From Cryptomeria japonica (lineage: Eukaryota; Streptophyta; Pinopsida; Cupressales; Cupressaceae), in contig NC_081412.1 of assembly GCF_030272615.1 (NCBI RefSeq), positions 339,194,870 to 339,258,869 of the forward strand: a DNA stretch of 64,000 bases, given 5' to 3'. Positions within the stretch are counted from its first letter, which is position 1. Each line of letters opens with the position of its first letter. Positions 60,938-64,000 of the stretch are shown here, in pieces. A model generated the notes under the pieces. That model was given only the letters and a program-made list of their open reading frames with translations, had not been told where the DNA came from and did no database searches. The position numbers were made by a program, and so were the translations under genes.

Positions 60938-63900
60938 TCAGCTTGAAAATCGGGACTTGTGTCGTGAAACCTTGTTGTGCCTTCAAACATTGATTTTGAT
61001 GTTTTAAAACTGGAGCTTTCGAGCCACATGCTCCAAAATCAGGCTCTAAGAACACGATGTGCATCAAAATCATGTTTTCACACTACAAGCTCTGGAATAG
61101 GGACTTGCGTCTTGAAACCTTGTTGTGCCTCCAAACACCAATTTTGATGCTTCCAAACTGAAGATTTTGAGGCATTAGCTCCAAAACAAGGTTCTAAGAG
61201 CAAAATATGCATCAAAATCAAATTTTAACGCTATCACCTCTAGAATAACGACTTCAATCTTGAAACCTTGTTTCGCCTTACATCGATTTTGATGCTCCAA
61301 AATTGGGGCTTTTGAGACACAATTTCTAAAACAAGGTTCTAAGAGCACAATGTGCATCAAAATCTATTGGCTCTAGAATCCGACCTTCCATCTTGAAACC
61401 TTGTTGTGCCTCAAAACACTGATTTTGATGCTTTGAAATTGGGGCTTTCGAGGCACAAGCTTCGAAATGAGTTTCTAAGAGCACGATGTGCGCAAAAATC
61501 AGATTTTGACGCTATTGACTCTAGAATCGGGACTTGCATATTGAAACCTTGCTGTGCCTATAAACATTGATTTTGATGCTCCAAAACTGGGTCTTTCGAG
61601 GCACAAGCTCTGAAATGAGCTTCTAAGAGAATGATGTGCGTCAAAAGTGAATTTTGACGCTACAGGCTCCAAAATAAGGACTTGCTTCTTGAAACCTTGT
61701 TGTGCCTCAAAAGACGTATTTTGATATTCCAAAATTAGGGCTTTCAAGGCACAAGCTCTGTAATGAGGTTCTAAAAGCACGATGGACATCAAAATTGCAT
61801 TTTGATGCTACCAACTCCACAATCAGGACTTGTATCTTGAAACCTTAATGTGCCTCCAAACATCGATTTTCATGCTCCAAAACTGGGGCTTTTGAGGCAC
61901 AATGTAAATCAAAATTGAATTTTGATGCTGCTGGCTCTAGAATCAGGGCTTGCATCTTGAAACCTTGTTGTGTGTCAAAACACTGATTTTGATACTCTGA
62001 AACTGGGGATTAAAAGGCACAAGCTTCGAAATGAGGTTCTAAGAGCACGATGTACACCAAAATCAAATTTTGATGGTATTGACTCTACAATCAGGACTTG
62101 AATCTTGAAACCTTGTTGTGCCTCCAAAAATTGATTTTGATGCTCGAAAACTAGGTCTTTCGAGGCACAAGCTGCGAAATGAGCTTCTAAAAGAATAATG
62201 TGCATCAAAATGAAATTTTGACACTACAGGCTTCGGAATAGGGACTTGCTTTTTTAAACCTTGTTGTACCTCCAAATGTTGATTTTGATGTTCCAAAATC
62301 AGGGCTTTCATAGCCCAAGCTCCGTAATGAGGTTCTAAGAGCACGATGTACATCAAAATTGCATTTTGATGCTATCGACTCTGGAATTGGGACCTGTGCC
62401 TTGAAACCTTGTTGTGCCTCCAAACACTAATTTTTATGATCCAAAAATGAGGATTTATAGGCACAACCTCTAAAATCAGGTTCTAAGAACACCATGTTTG
62501 TCAAAATCGTGTTTTGATGCTATCAACTTGAGAATTGGGACTTGTGTCTTGAAACCTTGTTGTGCCTTTAAACATTGATTTTGATGTTTTGAAACTGGAG
62601 CTTACAAGCCGCATGCTCCGAAACAAGGTTCTAAGAGCATGATGTGCCTCACAATCATGTTTTGACACTACAGGCTCCCAAATAGGGACTTGTGTCTTGA
62701 AAGCTTGTTCTCCCTCCAAACACCAATTTTTATGTTTCGAAACCGAAGATTTTGAGGCATAAGCTCCAAAACAAGGTTCTAAAAGTACTATGTGCGTCAA
62801 AATCAAATTTTGATGCTACCGGCTCTAGAATCAGGACTTGCATCTTGAAACCTTGTTCTGCCTCCAAACATCGATTTTAATGCTCCAAAACTGGGGCTTT
62901 TGAGGCACAAATTCTAAAATAGGGTTCTAAGAGCACAATGTGCATCAAAATTGAATTTTGATGCTACTGGCTCTAGAATCGAGGCTTTCATCTTGAAAGC
63001 TTGTTGTGCCTCGAATAATTTATTTTGATGCTCCAAAACTGGGTCTTTCATGACACAAGCGTCAAAATGGAATTTTGACGCTACAAACACTGACTTTTGA
63101 GGCTCCGGACTAGGGACTTGCTTCTTGAAACCTTATTGTGCCTCCAAACACTGATTTTTATATTCCAAAATCAAGGCTTTCAAGGCACAAGCTCCGAAAT
63201 GAGGTTCTAAGAGCACGATGTACATCAAAACTGTATTTTGACGTTATTGACTCTAGAATTGGGACTTGTGTCTTGAAACCTTGTCGTGCGTCCAAAAACT
63301 AATTTTTATGCTCCAAAAATGAGGCTTTTGAGGCACAACCTCCGAAATGAGGTTCTAAGAACACCATGTTTGTCAAAATCATGTTTTGACGCTATCAGCT
63401 TGAGAATAGGGACTTGTGTCTTGAAACCTTGTTGTGTGTTTAACCATATGTTTTGATGTTTTGAAACTGGAGCTTTCGAGCCACACACTCTGAAATGAGG
63501 TTCTAAGAGCACGATGTGCATCAAAATCATGTTTGCACACTACAGGCTCTAGAATAGGGACTGCGTCTTGAAAGCTTGTTGTGCCTCCAAACACCAATTT
63601 TGATGCTTCAAAACTAAAGATTTTGAGGCATAAGCTCCAAAAATAGGTTCTACGAGCACGATGTGCATCAAAATCAAATTTTGACACTACGGCCTCCAAA
63701 ATCAAGACTTGCACCTTGAAACCTGATTTTGATGCTCTGAAACCGAGGCTTTCGAGGCACAAGCTTCAAAATGAGGTTCTAAGAGCATGATATGCACCAA
63801 AATCAGATTTTGACGCTATTCACTCTAGAATCGGGACTTGCATCTTGAAACCTTTTTGTGCCTCGAAACACTAATTTCGATGTTTCAAAAATCGGGGCTT

Positions 63901-64000
63901 TCGAGGCACAAGCTCCGCAAATGATGCTCTAAGAGCACCATGTGCGTCAAAATCACGTTTTGACGCTGCCAGCTCCGAAATCGCAACTTGCTTCTTGCAA
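60938..64000. repeat. 148-bp satellite array, block D (continues past the window)
   Basis: Same satellite and same monomer order as block C, continuing directly from the site of the solo LTR (TCAGCTTGAAAATC). One shortened, scrambled monomer is seen near 63050-63110. The short TTGCAA-type monomer of the cassette seems to begin again at the very end (63990-64000). The array is cut by the window edge. Confidence 0.95.

Noticed and set aside
60433-60946. Open frames of 78-108 codons in the solo LTR
   Set aside because: No recognisable protein; the region is an LTR by its ends, and one frame runs into the satellite.

Overview
The window is repeat-rich nuclear DNA of a land plant, most likely a seed plant with a large genome. 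The reasons are plant-type Ty1/copia and Ty3/gypsy (Tat-clade) retrotransposons, an initiator-methionine primer site, and a long tandem satellite. The species cannot be fixed from the sequence; a gymnosperm is plausible but unproven. There are no tRNA, rRNA, CRISPR or prokaryotic-type genes.

Layout. About 62% of the window is one satellite family with a 148-bp monomer, in four blocks: 1-5444, 13674-17067, 32662-60178 and 60938-64000. In the long right-hand block, seven diverged monomer types recur in fixed order as a higher-order repeat (HOR) of 1036 bp (7 x 148). Most short minus-strand open frames in these blocks are by-products of the satellite and are not genes.

Three insertions split the array. 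(1) 5445-13657 holds a Ty1/copia element on the minus strand. It has two LTRs around gag-PR-IN-RT-RH remains, followed by a second, truncated internal region, so it is a partial tandem. All of its genes are broken. (2) 17068-32661 holds about 4.5 kb of non-satellite DNA. This carries a 1047-codon open reading frame (stop included) of unknown family, coding on the plus strand. A complete 11.1-kb Ty3/gypsy element (17838-28940) lies inside that frame, flanked by the 5-bp duplication GAAAG. (3) 60179-60937 is a solo copia-type LTR.

The gypsy element belongs to the Tat/Ogre-like group: it has a VDNGS protease, two RNase H-like regions and an antisense, apparently intron-containing ORF between pol and the 3' LTR. 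It has no recognisable Gag domain or zinc knuckle. Four in-frame stops and no visible frameshift break its pol. Its LTRs look about 98-99% identical, so it is young. The copia LTRs differ more, by roughly 5-7% by eye. The inferred order is satellite first, then copia and the unknown-ORF segment, then gypsy into that ORF.

The items most worth following are the unknown ORF, which stayed open until the gypsy insertion; the HOR satellite with long-range duplicated scars; a series of short hairpins in the copia LTR with changing stems and a near-constant loop; and the excess of premature stops explainable by C-to-T change.
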